A DNA stretch of 64,000 nt from Pyxidicoccus caerfyrddinensis (GCF_010894405.1 NZ_JAAIYA010000014.1:186001-250000); one strand, 5' to 3'; positions 35,048 through 46,795 are shown, numbered from the stretch's first letter. The notes: generated by a model from the letters alone, not told the origin. Made by a program: numbers and translations.

Positions 35048-36019
35048 ATGCGGACCGCTGAGTGGCTGCTGCCGGCGTACCTGTTGGGGGTGCTGTGCGC
35101 GTGCACGGCGCCCACGCCGAAGGTGCCTCCTGTTTCTCCCCAGGGCGCCACTCCCGTGGGCCCCTTCATTCCCGAGGCCCGGGCCCTCTTCGAGGGCTGC
35201 ACGTCCGTGCCCGAGAGCGCCGACTCGCGCACATACCTCTGTGGTGACGTGGCGGTGTGGATGGCCGAGGCGAAGAGCGGGCGCCTCGAGGACGTGTTCA
35301 ACCGGGCCCGGGAGCGCGTCACGGGGCGCTATGGGGCGGACGTGGTGGAGGTGAAGGGGGAGTTGCCGCTCGCGGGCGGCTCCTGGCCCTCCAGCCGCTT
35401 CGCCGCGTGTCCGGGTGCGGACGGTGGCACCGGGGACAACTGCCGCGCTGGAGGCTACGCCACCGCCGTCACCGCGACGGGCGGGCGACTGCGCGGGCTC
35501 GGGTGTGTCGCGCGGGGGAATGCGCGGCCCCTCCTTGCGCACTGCCTGGAGCTGCTCGAGTACGTCGCATCGCACGGCAATCCCGAGGGCGATGTGCTGG
35601 ACCCGGACGCACTGTTGCTCCCGCCGCGCCTGCCGTGGCGCGCGTTGGCTGCGCCGCAGGGGTGTCAGCTCACCATGTCGACTACCCGCGCGGGGCGCAT
35701 CGGCTGCGGGGATGCGACCTTCCGCTGGAACGTCTACCAGCCCGCGCGGACCAACGTGACGGCGCGCTGGAGGGACCAGGGCGTGGCGGAGCTGGCGGAG
35801 GCGCTGCCGGGCGCCGGGCCCGTGGAGGAGGTGCCGTGCCGCCTGGAGCACCAGCCCACGGGCTGCTTGCGCTTCACCGCCCCCACCGCGCATGGCCCGC
35901 TGGTGGTGTGGGCCGCCGCGGTGGAGTGGGAGGACCGCGCCCTCTTCGCCTCGTGCAGCTTCCTGTCCTCCGAAGCCACGTTCCCCGCCGCCTGCAACGG
36001 CGCCTTCTCGCTGCCCTGA
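35048..36019 (+). CDS. Hypothetical Cys-rich lipoprotein, 323 residues
   Basis: A lipoprotein with lipobox LCAC (Cys at residue 19), a Pro-rich linker and an extracytoplasmic domain with eleven or so cysteines, probably disulfide-bonded. Segments include RALFEGCTSVPESADSRTYLCGDV, VWMAEAKSGRLEDVFNRARERV, SSRFAACPGADGGTGDNCRAGG and AHCLELLEYVASHG. I do not recognise a family. The start was placed at 35048 to give a proper signal peptide; the ORF extends 24 codons upstream without one. The ABC transporter ATPase gene starts 13 bases after the stop and may be cotranscribed. Confidence 0.7.
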   Translation: MRTAEWLLPAYLLGVLCACTAPTPKVPPVSPQGATPVGPFIPEARALFEGCTSVPESADSRTYLCGDVAVWMAEAKSGRLEDVFNRARERVTGRYGADVVEVKGELPLAGGSWPSSRFAACPGADGGTGDNCRAGGYATAVTATGGRLRGLGCVARGNARPLLAHCLELLEYVASHGNPEGDVLDPDALLLPPRLPWRALAAPQGCQLTMSTTRAGRIGCGDATFRWNVYQPARTNVTARWRDQGVAELAEALPGAGPVEEVPCRLEHQPTGCLRFTAPTAHGPLVVWAAAVEWEDRALFASCSFLSSEATFPAACNGAFSLP

Positions 36020-36032
36020 CTTCGGAATCCTC

Positions 36033-36785
36033 GTGTACGAACTGCAGGACGTCTCCAAGCGCTTCGGTTCCACGCAGGCGCTGCACCCACTGAGCCTGCG
36101 CCTGCCCACCGGACGCACCACGGTGCTGCTCGGCCCGAGCGGCTGCGGCAAGTCCACGCTGGTGCGGCTGCTCAATGGCCTGCTGCATCCGGACACGGGC
36201 CGCGTGTTGTTCGATGGCAAGCCGCTGCCCTTGGAGGGAGAGGCGCTGCTGGCCGTGCGCCACCGCGTCGGCTACGCGCTCCAGGGCGGCGGGCTCTTCC
36301 CGCACCTGACGGGCGAGGAGAACGTCACCCTCATGGCTCGGCACCTGCGCTGGTCCTCCGCGCGGACGCGCGAGCGACTGGAGGCGCTGGTGGAGCTGAC
36401 GCGCTTCCCGGCGGATGCGCTGGCCCGGTATCCCGCGCAGCTCTCCGGGGGACAGCGGCAGCGCGTGGCGCTGATGCGCGCGCTCATGCTGGACCCGGAT
36501 GTGTTGCTGCTCGACGAGCCGCTGGGCGCGTTGGACCCGTTGGTGCGCCATGAGCTGCAGGGTGATTTGCGCGCCATCTTCGCGCGCCTGCGCAAGACGG
36601 TGGTGCTGGTGACGCATGACCTGGCGGAGGCGGGCTTCCTCGGGGACGACATCCTCCTCATGCGCGACGGACGCGTGGTGCAGCAGGGCGGGCTCGCGGA
36701 CCTGGAGGCGCGGCCGGCGGACCCGTTCGTCACCCGCTTCATCCAGGCGCAGCGGCCCCTGCCCGGTGGAGGAGCGGCGGCGTGA
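36033..36785 (+). CDS. ABC transporter ATPase, osmoprotectant (OpuC/ProV-like) type
   Basis: About 250 residues with all ABC motifs: Walker A GPSGCGKST, Q-loop ALQGGGLFPHLTGEENV, signature LSGGQRQRVALMRAL, Walker B VLLLDEPLGALDP and H-loop VTHDLAEA. The sequence is of the glycine betaine/carnitine/choline importer subfamily by its partner gene. No C-terminal CBS domains are present, unlike many OpuCA proteins. The start is taken as the GTG at 36033 (VYELQDVSKRFG); the ribosome site there is weak, so translation may be coupled to the upstream lipoprotein. The stop overlaps the next gene's GTG. Confidence 0.9.
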   Translation: MYELQDVSKRFGSTQALHPLSLRLPTGRTTVLLGPSGCGKSTLVRLLNGLLHPDTGRVLFDGKPLPLEGEALLAVRHRVGYALQGGGLFPHLTGEENVTLMARHLRWSSARTRERLEALVELTRFPADALARYPAQLSGGQRQRVALMRALMLDPDVLLLDEPLGALDPLVRHELQGDLRAIFARLRKTVVLVTHDLAEAGFLGDDILLMRDGRVVQQGGLADLEARPADPFVTRFIQAQRPLPGGGAAA

Positions 36786-38302
36786 GGACTTCGTGTGTTG
36801 CGATGCTGTTGCTGTTGCTATCCGCCTGCGGTGGCGCCCCGCCGTCCTCCGGTGACGGCGTGCCCACCGTGCGCGTGGGCTCCAAGAAGTTCACCGAGTC
36901 CGTCATCCTCGGGGAGATGGTGACGCAACTCGCGAGGAGCACGGGCTCGCCAGCGGAGCACCGGCGCGAGCTGGGCGGCACCACCGTGCTCTGGGAGGCC
37001 CTGCGCCGGGGCGAGCTGGACGTGTACCCCGAGTACACCGGCACGCTTCGTCAGGAGTTGCTGTCCGGCCGCAACCTGACGGACGACGGCGCCCTGCGAA
37101 CGGCCCTCGCCGCCGAGGGCCTGCGGCTGAGTGCGCCACTGGGTTTCAACAACACCTATGCCCTCGGCATGAAGGAGGCCGAAGCCGAGCGCCTGGGCCT
37201 CCGCCGCATCTCCGACCTGCGCGCGCACCCCGAGCTGCGCTTCGGCTTCAGCAACGAGTTCATGGACCGCGCCGACGGCTGGCCCGCCCTGAGAGACCGC
37301 TACCAGCTCCCACAGAAGGACGTGCGCGGACTGGACCACGACCTCGCGTATCGCGGGCTGGAGAGCGGGGCCATTCAAGTCACCGACCTCTACTCCACCG
37401 ACGCCGAAATCGCCGCGTATGGGCTGCGCGTGCTGGAGGATGACCTGCACCACTTCCCTGCGTACGACGCCGTGCTGCTCTACCGCGCCGACGTGGAGTC
37501 GCGGGCCCCGGAGGCGCTCGCCGCGATGCTCCGCCTGTCGGGGCGTCTGTCCGAGTCGGAGATGGTGAAGCTCAATGCCCGCGCCCGCCTGGAGCGCGTG
37601 CCCGAGGCCCAGGTGGCCTCCGACTTCCTCGCGAGCGCGCTCGGCATCACCTCCGAGGTCCATGGCGAGGAGCTGTCCGCGCGCGTCTGGCGCCGCACCC
37701 GTGAGCACCTGTTCCTCGTGGGCGTGTCGCTGCTCGCGGCCATCGCCCTCGCGGTGCCGCTGGGCGTGCTGGCCGCGCGCAGGCCGCGGCTGGGGCGGGG
37801 CGTGCTGGGCCTGGCCGGCATCATCCAGACGGTGCCCTCGCTGGCGCTGCTGGTGGTGATGATTCCGCTGCTGGGCATCGGCTCGCGGCCGGCCATCGCC
37901 GCGCTGTTCCTCTACAGCCTGCTGCCCATCGTCCGGAACACGGCGGCGGGGCTCGCGGGAATCCCGCTCGAAGTCCGTGAGTCCGCCGAGGCGCTCGGCC
38001 TGCCCTCGCTCGCGAGGCTGTGGCGCATCGAGCTGCCCATGGCCGCGCCGTCCATCCTCGCCGGCATCCAGACGGCCGCCGTCATCAACGTGGGCACCGC
38101 CACGCTGGGCGCGCTCGTCGGAGCGGGCGGCTACGGCCAGCCCATCCTTACCGGCATCCGGCTGGACGACGTGGGGCTCATCCTCGAGGGCGCCGTGCCC
38201 GCCGCCGCACTGGCGCTGCTCGCCAGCGGCCTGTTTGAAATCATCGAGCGCGCCGTCGTGCCGAAGGGCCTGCGCCTGCGCGCGGAGTCGGAGTCCCGCT
38301 GA
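36782..38302 (+). CDS. Fused substrate-binding protein-permease of an osmoprotectant ABC importer
   Basis: A 506-residue fusion. Residues 1-20 form a lipoprotein signal (MLLLLLSACGG). Residues 25-285 are an OpuAC/ProX-type binding domain, with VRVGSKKFTESVILGEM at the start and DVYPEYTGTLRQELL. From about 300 to the end there are five to six membrane helices with the permease EAA-like loop RESAEALGLPSLARLWRIELPMAAP and AAVINVGTATLGALVGAGGYGQPI. In the known ProWX-type fusions the binding protein follows the permease; here it precedes it, with a lipid anchor and the first helix on either side. The substrate is probably a quaternary amine, but aromatic-cage residues cannot be confirmed by eye. 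GTG start at 36782 overlapping the ATPase stop. Confidence 0.88.
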   Translation: MRTSCVAMLLLLLSACGGAPPSSGDGVPTVRVGSKKFTESVILGEMVTQLARSTGSPAEHRRELGGTTVLWEALRRGELDVYPEYTGTLRQELLSGRNLTDDGALRTALAAEGLRLSAPLGFNNTYALGMKEAEAERLGLRRISDLRAHPELRFGFSNEFMDRADGWPALRDRYQLPQKDVRGLDHDLAYRGLESGAIQVTDLYSTDAEIAAYGLRVLEDDLHHFPAYDAVLLYRADVESRAPEALAAMLRLSGRLSESEMVKLNARARLERVPEAQVASDFLASALGITSEVHGEELSARVWRRTREHLFLVGVSLLAAIALAVPLGVLAARRPRLGRGVLGLAGIIQTVPSLALLVVMIPLLGIGSRPAIAALFLYSLLPIVRNTAAGLAGIPLEVRESAEALGLPSLARLWRIELPMAAPSILAGIQTAAVINVGTATLGALVGAGGYGQPILTGIRLDDVGLILEGAVPAAALALLASGLFEIIERAVVPKGLRLRAESESR

Positions 38303-38305
38303 GCG

Positions 38306-39277
38306 CTACACCGGCTCGGCGCGGGACGCGGGCTGGGGCACGGGCACCGTCCTCGGTGCATCCGAGGCCAGCCCCGCCGCGCACAGCCGCACCAGCGCCA
38401 TCCACACCAGGTCCGCCAGCAGCAGGTGCACCAGCTGCATCCACACCGGCGCCAGCAGCACCAGGTTGACGACGCCCGCGCACAGCTGCGCCGCGTACAC
38501 GATGACGATGGCCGTGGATGCTCGCCGCACCTCCGCCGAGGGCCGCAGCCGCGCCACCCACCGCGACAGCAGCATCACCAGCGCGCCCAGGCCCACCGCC
38601 AGCACCGGGTGCAGCACGCGCAGCCGGACGAGCCCGTGCGCCGTCTCGGACATGTCCTGGCTCAGCCCGTGCGCCAGGCTCTCCGCCGGAAACAGCGTGT
38701 CGCCGAGCGCCGCCACCGCGCCGCTCACGCCCAGCAGCAGCAGCCCCACCACGCTCGTGCCCAGCAGCAGCCCTACCAGCCCCTGGCCCCGCAGCGCCAG
38801 CGGCGCGCGCCCGCGCGAGAACCACACCACCAGCGTCTGCGCGCCCACCAGGAGGAACGTGTTCACCAGGTGCACGCCCATCCACAGCGCGCGGCCCACC
38901 GACGCGTCGTCCGCCACGTATTTGAGGAGCACGATTCCCGCGCCCACCAGCGCCTCGGTCACCATGAACACGAGCGCCCATACCGCCGCGCGTCGTGCCG
39001 GGTGCCCCTTCACGTGGGCCCGTACGCCCCACACGCACATCGCCACCGCGAGCACCATGGCCAGGCCGCTCGTCAGTCGGTGCGTGTACTCGATGATGGT
39101 GGCCACCGTCGGCGCGCGCGGGACGACCTCCCCGTTGCACACCGGCCAGTGCGCTCCACAGCCCGCGCCCGAGCCGGTGGCCCGGACGAAGGCACCCCAC
39201 AGAATGACGCCCAGCGTGTAGGCGAGCACCCCCAGGCTGAAGACCTGGAACCGGCGGGACGAGGCAGCGTGAGTCAT
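38306..39277 (-). CDS. ctaA: Heme A synthase family protein (CtaA/COX15)
   Basis: A 323-residue inner-membrane protein with eight hydrophobic helices. The family N-terminal motif AFVRATGSGAGCGAHWPVCNGE with its two Cys is present. Heme-ligand histidines appear in EYTHRLTSG, GVHLVNTFLLV, ETAHGLVRLRVLHP and VHLLLADLVW. It converts heme O to heme A, the cofactor of cytochrome aa3 oxidases. No other oxidase-assembly gene is adjacent. The start at 39277 has AAGGGGAGCGCG upstream; an ORF extension of 17 codons was rejected. It ends only 3 bp from the stop of the convergent transporter gene, so the two have no visible terminator between them. Confidence 0.88.
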   Translation of the reverse strand: MTHAASSRRFQVFSLGVLAYTLGVILWGAFVRATGSGAGCGAHWPVCNGEVVPRAPTVATIIEYTHRLTSGLAMVLAVAMCVWGVRAHVKGHPARRAAVWALVFMVTEALVGAGIVLLKYVADDASVGRALWMGVHLVNTFLLVGAQTLVVWFSRGRAPLALRGQGLVGLLLGTSVVGLLLLGVSGAVAALGDTLFPAESLAHGLSQDMSETAHGLVRLRVLHPVLAVGLGALVMLLSRWVARLRPSAEVRRASTAIVIVYAAQLCAGVVNLVLLAPVWMQLVHLLLADLVWMALVRLCAAGLASDAPRTVPVPQPASRAEPV

Positions 39278-39752
39278 CGCGCTCCCCTTAACCCACTTCG
39301 CACCCGGCTGCTGCCCGGCCCCCCTCATCCAGTCTCACCCCGGCCATCAGCGCGGTTGCTCGCTTCCCGCCCTTTCTCCACCGTCCGACATATCCGGAAA
39401 GGGTCGCTCGGATATCCCACCCGGCCAGTTGGATATGCCTGCTCCCTGCACCTACCCCGAAGGATGATTTCCGTTTGGGCGTCCGGGGCCTCCGCGTGCT
39501 GGCACGCGAGGTGCTTTACCCAACAGCAACAAAGCTTTCAGTGGTGGCCGCTTCGGCGGCCCCGGCACCCCGGGCCGGAGTTCCCCCCTCTTCGTCCCGC
39601 GGGTGTGTTCTTTCAGAGGCACCGGCAGCAAGGCGCTCCGGGTCGGGGTTTCCCCCCTCCTCGGCCCGGAGTGCGACCTCTGACCCGATTCCCACAGGGG
39701 TGTGGGGAAACAGGGCGGAGCGCATCGCGGGTTGGGGTCTTCTCCTCTGTAC
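39278..39752. other. 475-bp gene-free region between ctaA and the sigma-54 activator gene
   Basis: It contains the ctaA promoter region, a trio of ATATCC-type boxes (separate entry) and a GC-rich segment at 39540-39700 with two similar stretches rich in CCCCCTC/CGG that may be part of a transcript end for the activator gene. Small ORFs here lack codon bias. Confidence 0.5.
39389..39437. promoter_or_regulatory. Three phased ATATCC/GGATAT boxes
   Basis: ATATCC at 39390-39395, GGATATCC at 39410-39417 and GGATAT at 39431-39436 have centres 20 and 21 bases apart, about two helical turns each. They lie 112-160 bases upstream of the ctaA start codon, in a stretch of lower GC. This looks like a multi-site operator or activator region; the binding protein is unknown. 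Confidence 0.4.
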
Positions 39753-42680
<2,928 letters not shown>

Positions 42681-42801
42681 ACTAATCCCCTTTTAATCCC
42701 CCCGGCCCGCCGCCTTCTCTTTCATGCTTTTCGAGGGCGAAAGCAAACGATTGAGCATTTCCGAATTTTAAGTCCCGGCCCCACGGTGGAGAGGCCCGGC
42801 C

Positions 42802-44013
42802 GTGGTGCGGGCGGTGGGGGGAGCGCTTCGCCTCCCTCAACACCGGAGAAGTCGTTATCGTCACTTCGTGCCCAGCGGACCTGACCAGCCACCTCTCCCT
42901 ACGTCTCCGCGCATCCAGGATGAGCGCCTGCGCCGGCTGGAGGCCGCGCTCGCCGAGGGTCGCGCGAGGGAGGAAGCCTGGGTGGAGGAATGGGTGCGGC
43001 GTACGGGCGAGCTGCCGTCCCGGAAGGTGCGCCGCAAGTGGGAGAAGAAGTGGCGACGGGATGCCAGGCGCGAGGCGCAGCGGGCCGAGCGGGACGCGCG
43101 GTTGGAGCGCACCCGCAGCCCGGTGCGCGGGGGCATCTACGTGGCCGTGGCCGTGGCGTGCGTGCTGATGGCGCTGTCGCAGCCCGCGCGGCTGTGGTGG
43201 CTCGTCTTCGTGGCGCTCTCGTTCTTCATGTCGGCCGCGAAGCACCTGGAGCGGCCCCGGAAGGATGCGCTGCGGGACGCGGTGGAAGGGCCCGAGGCGG
43301 AGGCGCGGCGGCTGGGCGAGGGCGAGGAGCGCTCCGTTCGAGAGCTGGAGCTTCGGCGCGCGGAGGGCGCGGAGCCCCTCCGGAGGGACTCCGGGCGAAG
43401 CGGTGAGCGGACCTCCACGCGCGAGGCGGAAGCAGGGCGGAGGCAGGACTCCGGAGCGGATGCGTCGGTGGACCCGCGCGTGGCGAAGGTGGATGCCCTG
43501 TGCGGCAAGCTGATGGAGGAGCTGCGCGCGGGCCCCGCCGTGCTGCGCGAGGTGGTGCACGCGCCGGAGCGCACGGTGGAGGCGCTGCGCAAGGGGTGTC
43601 ACGAGCTCGTGCGCCGTGAGCGCGAGCTGCGGGCACTGTCGACGCCGGAAGAGTCCCGGCGGCTCGAGTCCGAGCGCGAGGCACTGGCCACGCGCGTGTC
43701 CACCGAAGAGGACACGGTGGTGCGCGATCGGCTGGCCGGGGCGCTGGCCGCGCTGGACGAGCAGCGGCGCCAGCGCGCGGAGCTGGTCACCGCGGCCAAC
43801 CGGCTGGAGGCCGAGCACACGCGCCTCTACTACACGCTGGAGGGCCTGTACGCGCAGGTGCTGCGCGTGCGCTCGGCGGACACGGCCGGCGATGACCTGG
43901 CTGGCGCGGGGCTGCGGCAGAGCGTGGAGAAGCTCGGCTCGGAGGTGGAGGCGGTGACGCAGGCGCTGGAGGAAGTCCACCGCCCGCCCGACGGCCGGGT
44001 GCGGACGCGGTAG
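42802..44013 (+). CDS. Hypothetical membrane protein with coiled coils
   Basis: About 403 residues. The N-terminal 90 residues are highly charged and helical (ERLRRLEAALAEGRAREEAW). Two adjacent membrane helices are at about residues 112-128 and 133-146 (YVAVAVACVLMALSQ and WWLVFVALSFFMSA). The C-terminal 200 residues are Arg/Glu-rich with long coiled-coil heptads and a helical core with LCGKLMEELRAGPAVLREVVH. No enzyme motif is visible. It may form a membrane-tethered coiled-coil complex. The start at 42802 (GTG, with GGAGAGG seven bases upstream) is preferred over the in-frame GTG at 42868. It is divergent from the sigma-54 activator, 121 bases away, and could be its target. Confidence 0.65.
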   Translation: MVRAVGGALRLPQHRRSRYRHFVPSGPDQPPLPTSPRIQDERLRRLEAALAEGRAREEAWVEEWVRRTGELPSRKVRRKWEKKWRRDARREAQRAERDARLERTRSPVRGGIYVAVAVACVLMALSQPARLWWLVFVALSFFMSAAKHLERPRKDALRDAVEGPEAEARRLGEGEERSVRELELRRAEGAEPLRRDSGRSGERTSTREAEAGRRQDSGADASVDPRVAKVDALCGKLMEELRAGPAVLREVVHAPERTVEALRKGCHELVRRERELRALSTPEESRRLESEREALATRVSTEEDTVVRDRLAGALAALDEQRRQRAELVTAANRLEAEHTRLYYTLEGLYAQVLRVRSADTAGDDLAGAGLRQSVEKLGSEVEAVTQALEEVHRPPDGRVRTR

Positions 44014-44019
44014 TCCGCG

Positions 44020-45435
44020 CTACTCGCTGGTCGCGTTGCGAGGCACGGAAGGCTGCTGCGCGCCCGTACTGACCGCGATGCGCACCGTCTTCATGTTGAC
44101 GAACTCGCGGATGCCCACGTCCGCCAGTTCGCGCCCGTGGCCCGAGTGCTTCACGCCGCCGAAGGGCAGCCGCGGGTCCGACGCCACCATCTCGTTGACG
44201 AAGACCATGCCGGACTCGACGCCGTCGATGAACCGCCGCTGCTCCGCCTCGTCGCGCGTCCACACGCTGGCACCGAGGCCGAACGGCGTCGCATTGGCCA
44301 GCTCAATCGCGTGGTCCACGTCCCGGGCCCGCAGCAGCGTGGCCACCGGACCGAACAGCTCGTCATGGAAGGCGGGCGCCTTGGGCGGCGGGTCCGCCAG
44401 CACGGTGGCCGGGTAGAAGTTCCCCGGACGCTCCAGCGGCTTGCCTCCCAGGAGCAGCCGCGTGCCGGCCTTCACGCTCTCCTCCACCTGCGCGTGCAGC
44501 CCCTTGAGGATGCCCTCGGTGGCCAGCGGCCCCAGGTCCGTCTTCGGGTCCATGGGGTCGCCCACGGTGATGCGCTTCATGCGCTCCACGAAGCGGCGCT
44601 CGAAGTCCGCGGCGATGGCTTCCGCGACGATGAAGCGCTTGGCCGCGATGCAGGACTGGCCGTTGTTGATGAGCCGCGCCGTCACCGCCGTCTCCACCGC
44701 CTTGTCCAGGTCCGCGCTGGGCATGACGATGAACGGGTCACTCCCGCCCAGCTCCAGCACCACCTTCTTGATGGCCTTGCCCGCCGCCGCGCCCACCGCC
44801 CGGCCCGCGCCCTCGCTGCCGGTGAGCGTCACCGCCTTCACCCTCGGGTCTTCGATGACGCGATTCACGTCCGACGTCTCAATCATCAGCGCCTGGAACG
44901 CGCCGCGCGGGAAGCCCGCCTGGACGAACAGCTCCTCCAGCGCGAGCGCGCACTGCGGCACGTTGTGCGCGTGCTTGAGCAGCCCCACGTTGCCCGCCAT
45001 CAGTGCCGGGGCGGCGAAGCGCACCACCTGCCAGAAGGGGAAGTTCCACGGCATGATGGCCAGCACCGGCCCCAGCGGCTGGTAGCGCACGAAGGCCCTG
45101 TCCCCGCCCACTTCAATGGGCTGGTCCCTCAGCAGCCCCTCCGCCTTGGAGACGTAGTAGCGGCACGCGCTCGCGCACTTGCGGGCCTCCGCCTTCGCCG
45201 CCTCCAGCGGTTTGCCCATCTCCTCCGTCATGATGCGGCCGTAGCGGGGGGCCTCCGCCTCCAGCAATTCCGCGGCGCGGCGCATCCACGTGGCGCGCTC
45301 GGCGAACGAGGTGTGGCGGTAGGTGCGGAATGTGTCCGCCGCGAGCTGGAGCTTCGCCTCCAGCTCCTCGGCGGTGTGCGTGGCGAAGCTGCGCAGCGTC
45401 TTGCCCGTCGTCGGGTCGATGGTGGCGATGGCCAT
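44020..45435 (-). CDS. NAD(P)-dependent succinate-semialdehyde/aldehyde dehydrogenase
   Basis: A 471-residue aldehyde dehydrogenase superfamily enzyme. Visible features are PWNFPFWQVVRFAAPALMAGN, TGSEGAGRAVGAAAGK with VVLELGGSDPF (catalytic Glu in LELGG), NNGQSCIAAKRF (catalytic Cys) and DELFGPVATL. Similarity is strongest to the Sad/YneI-type succinate-semialdehyde dehydrogenases, which oxidise the semialdehyde formed from GABA, but related aldehydes are possible. The start at 45435 has GGAGGGAACCC upstream; the ORF is open 27 codons earlier. It stops 6 bases from the convergent coiled-coil gene. No GABA transaminase is nearby. Confidence 0.9.
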   Translation of the reverse strand: MAIATIDPTTGKTLRSFATHTAEELEAKLQLAADTFRTYRHTSFAERATWMRRAAELLEAEAPRYGRIMTEEMGKPLEAAKAEARKCASACRYYVSKAEGLLRDQPIEVGGDRAFVRYQPLGPVLAIMPWNFPFWQVVRFAAPALMAGNVGLLKHAHNVPQCALALEELFVQAGFPRGAFQALMIETSDVNRVIEDPRVKAVTLTGSEGAGRAVGAAAGKAIKKVVLELGGSDPFIVMPSADLDKAVETAVTARLINNGQSCIAAKRFIVAEAIAADFERRFVERMKRITVGDPMDPKTDLGPLATEGILKGLHAQVEESVKAGTRLLLGGKPLERPGNFYPATVLADPPPKAPAFHDELFGPVATLLRARDVDHAIELANATPFGLGASVWTRDEAEQRRFIDGVESGMVFVNEMVASDPRLPFGGVKHSGHGRELADVGIREFVNMKTVRIAVSTGAQQPSVPRNATSE

Positions 45436-45574
45436 GGGTTCCCTCCAGGAGCCGTGTGATAGCAGCCGGGCGCGGGGAGACAACGCCGCTCGTCGGCCGA
45501 GCGTCCGGCCGCGCACTTCATTTTCGCCCGGACGTCGCCTCCCTTATAAGCCGGGGTCAGGACAGGAGACCGCC

Positions 45575-45811
45575 ATGCCCGACCTCATTCGCGAGCGCCG
45601 CTTCAACCCTCTCATCGCCGGAGTGCTGTCCGTCGTGATTCCCGGCCTGGGCCAGCTCTACAAGGGGCAGCTCATCCGGGCCATCGTATGGTTCTGCATG
45701 GTCGGGCTCGGCTACTTCCTCCTCGTCGTGCCGGGCATCATCCTCCATGTCCTCTGCGTGGCGGGCGCGGCGCTCGGCGGGGCGGGCACCGACCGCGTCC
45801 GAGTCGTCTGA
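45575..45811 (+). CDS. Small two-helix membrane protein
   Basis: A 78-residue protein with a short polar N-terminus (RERRFNPLIAG), two membrane helices (VLSVVIPGLGQLYKGQ and AIVWFCMVGLGYFLLVVPGIILHVLC) and a short tail. The pattern PGLGQLYKGQxxRAI is common in small membrane proteins of the TM2/DUF5683-like group. AGGAG lies six bases before the start and a TATAAG box lies 27 bases upstream. It could precede the ExbD genes as part of one transcript (127 bp gap). Function unknown. Confidence 0.75.
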   Translation: MPDLIRERRFNPLIAGVLSVVIPGLGQLYKGQLIRAIVWFCMVGLGYFLLVVPGIILHVLCVAGAALGGAGTDRVRVV

Positions 45812-45938
45812 CGGCGCCAGGTCCGCAAGCCTCCACCATGACGCAACCGTGACCGAACGCTGGCCGCGCGCCCGCCATCGCGGCGCCGCGTCCGTGTTCC
45901 CATGAGGCTGTCCCCTCCAGCAAGGAGAGCAGCCGCGC

Positions 45939-46358
45939 ATGGCAATGTCCGGTGGTGGTCGCAAAAGTGGCATCCGCAGTGACATCAACGTCACCCCGCT
46001 CGTCGACGTGGTGCTGGTCCTCCTCATCATCTTCATGGTCGTCACCCCGATGATGCAGTCGGGGAAGGCCGTGGCGCTGCCGAAGGCGGCCCAGGTGGAA
46101 CACGAGGCCGGCTCGGACGCGCTCGTCCTCTCCATGACGCCGGACCGCAAGGTGTTCGTCGACGCGGACGCCTACTCGGACGACGCGGCCTTCCAGGCGA
46201 GGCTCCGGGACGAGCTGCTCCGCAAGCCCGAGCGCCGCTTCCTGCTCAAGGCCGACCAATCCCTCTCATGCGGGGACGTGCGCAAGGTCATCCACCTGGC
46301 GCGGGCCGCCGGGGTGGAGCGGGTGTCGTTCGGCGTGGAATCGCTCGAGGCGAAGTGA
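45939..46358 (+). CDS. ExbD/TolR family biopolymer transporter (first of two)
   Basis: A 139-residue protein with a cytoplasmic N-terminus, one membrane helix at about residues 22-42 (DVVLVLLIIFMVVTPMM) preceded by the signature SDINVTPLVD with the essential proton-pathway Asp, and a periplasmic domain. ExbD/TolR proteins work with an ExbB/TolQ motor to energise TonB or TolA. No ExbB gene lies next to it. The next gene is a second ExbD, 11 bases downstream, so both are probably one unit. The family start is clear and GGAG is upstream. Confidence 0.9.
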   Translation: MAMSGGGRKSGIRSDINVTPLVDVVLVLLIIFMVVTPMMQSGKAVALPKAAQVEHEAGSDALVLSMTPDRKVFVDADAYSDDAAFQARLRDELLRKPERRFLLKADQSLSCGDVRKVIHLARAAGVERVSFGVESLEAK

Positions 46359-46369
46359 GGAGCCACCCC

Positions 46370-46795
46370 ATGCGTGCTCAGAAGCGAAGCTTCGTGCGGC
46401 CCCAGGCCGACGTGAACTCGGACATCAACGTCACGCCGCTGGTGGACGTGGTGCTGGTGTTGCTCATCATCTTCATGGTCCTCACGCCGCTGATGAACAA
46501 GGACCTGGCCGTGCAGCTCCCGGAGCAGACCGAGGCCCCGGCACCGCCATCCCGCCCCGATGAGAAGCTCTGGGTGGTGGGCCTCACGCCCGAGGGCCGG
46601 CTCACGCTGAACGACGAGCCCGTGGCCGACGCGGACTACGTGCCGAAGCTGAAGGGCATTTTGGAGGCGCGGCCCCGGGGCCAGCGGCACGTGTTCTTCA
46701 AGATGGCGGACCGCGCGGGCTACGGCCGGCTGGTGGCGGCCCTGGACGGGGCGAAGGCCGCGGGCGCGGAGGAATTGGGCGTCCTCACCGAGTAG
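46370..46795 (+). CDS. ExbD/TolR family biopolymer transporter (second of two)
   Basis: A 141-residue paralogue of the preceding ExbD: SDINVTPLVDVVLVLLII membrane helix with the conserved Asp, then a periplasmic domain with RGQRHVFFKMADRAGYGRLV. Paired, non-identical ExbD genes are common in myxobacteria and probably form a heterodimer in one motor. The start at 46370 (short N-terminus RAQKRSFVRPQADVN) is chosen over the longer open frame because of its position after the previous stop and a GAGGAG purine run nine bases before. Confidence 0.9.
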   Translation: MRAQKRSFVRPQADVNSDINVTPLVDVVLVLLIIFMVLTPLMNKDLAVQLPEQTEAPAPPSRPDEKLWVVGLTPEGRLTLNDEPVADADYVPKLKGILEARPRGQRHVFFKMADRAGYGRLVAALDGAKAAGAEELGVLTE

